From contig JAEWYQ010000008.1 of assembly GCA_023395555.1 (NCBI GenBank), positions 1 to 5,367 of the forward strand: a stretch of 5,367 nt of DNA. The letters are read 5' to 3'. A program made the position numbers and the translations under genes. The DNA is from Bacillota bacterium (GTDB lineage: Bacteria > Bacillota > Clostridia > Lachnospirales > Lachnospiraceae). Below the pieces are notes generated by a model that was given only the letters and a program-made list of their open reading frames with translations, was not told the DNA's origin and searched no databases. Below are positions 5,340 through 5,367 of the stretch, in pieces (position 1 is the stretch's first letter; each line of letters begins with the position of its first letter).

Positions 5340-5367
5340 ATGCTGAAAAACAACGATCAAATGAAAT
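5340..5367 (+). CDS. Start of a probable transposase, cut by the window edge
   Basis: Nine codons are visible (MLKNNDQMK) before the window ends. GGGAGAGG at 5326-5333 is a good ribosome binding site six bases before the ATG. Its position about 95 bases inside an insertion-sequence end makes a transposase by far the most likely product. The short N-terminus is compatible with IS1182-family transposases, which often begin with Met-Leu-Lys and a few polar residues, but nine residues are too few to be sure of the family. Confidence 0.55.

Larger units (their letters stand above)
5245..5367 (+). mobile_element. Left end of an insertion sequence, truncated by the window edge
   Basis: The sigma-factor reading ends abruptly at 5244. 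What follows is a terminal sequence GCACTGAAAAAGTCC, a strong hairpin, a promoter and a start codon with ribosome binding site about 95 bases in, the usual plan of a bacterial insertion sequence. The exact first base could be anywhere from 5243 to 5246, since the flanking GGG could belong to target or element. The right end and any target duplication are outside the window. The family is uncertain; an IS1182-like element is my best guess from the layout and the first residues of the encoded protein. Confidence 0.68.

Noticed and set aside
1..5367. CRISPR array, tRNA, rRNA, toxin-antitoxin or defence genes
   Set aside because: No regularly spaced repeats, no cloverleaf-like sequence and no pair of small co-directional genes were seen on either strand.

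Overview
The window looks like a piece of a low-to-moderate GC Firmicutes chromosome, most likely a Clostridia/Lachnospiraceae-type organism. The reasons are strong AGGAGG-type ribosome binding sites in front of every gene start, AT-rich intergenic DNA, a clostridial-style ECF sigma factor N-terminus, and a large multi-module family GH2 enzyme paired with an AraC-type regulator. The taxonomic call is an inference from style; no ribosomal or other marker gene is present.

Layout, left to right. Positions 1-16 hold only the first five codons of a minus-strand gene that runs off the left edge. It has a good ribosome binding site (23-28) and a well-formed sigma-A-type promoter (132-160) with a 10-bp palindrome just upstream. 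Positions 17-341 carry no gene, only this promoter, a leader with small hairpins, and further dyads, one of them just behind the next gene. Positions 342-3887 (minus strand) encode an 1181-residue cytoplasmic glycoside hydrolase family 2 enzyme, probably a beta-galactosidase, with an intact catalytic pair and a long C-terminal extension that ends in two diverged copies of a beta-sandwich module. Positions 3910-4785 (minus strand) encode a 291-residue AraC-family regulator (cupin plus two helix-turn-helix motifs) only 22 bases upstream of the hydrolase. The two genes almost certainly form one transcript, araC-type regulator first. Positions 4786-5066 are a divergent intergenic region with a candidate promoter for the operon and signals for a rightward gene.

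The rightward gene (5067-5244) is the broken start of an ECF sigma factor. It has a +1 frameshift after codon 42 and is then cut at about 5245 by the left end of an insertion sequence. The insertion sequence begins with a very strong hairpin (5246-5290), followed by a promoter and the first nine codons of a probable transposase (5340 to the right edge).

Together the window describes a local sugar-sensing and glycoside-degrading unit (regulator plus intracellular hydrolase) next to a decayed regulatory gene. I found no evidence for a new defence, mobile or RNA-based system. The most noteworthy points are the doubly inactivated sigma gene, the structured left end of the insertion sequence, the repeated C-terminal modules of the hydrolase, and the promoter/operator region of the unseen left gene.
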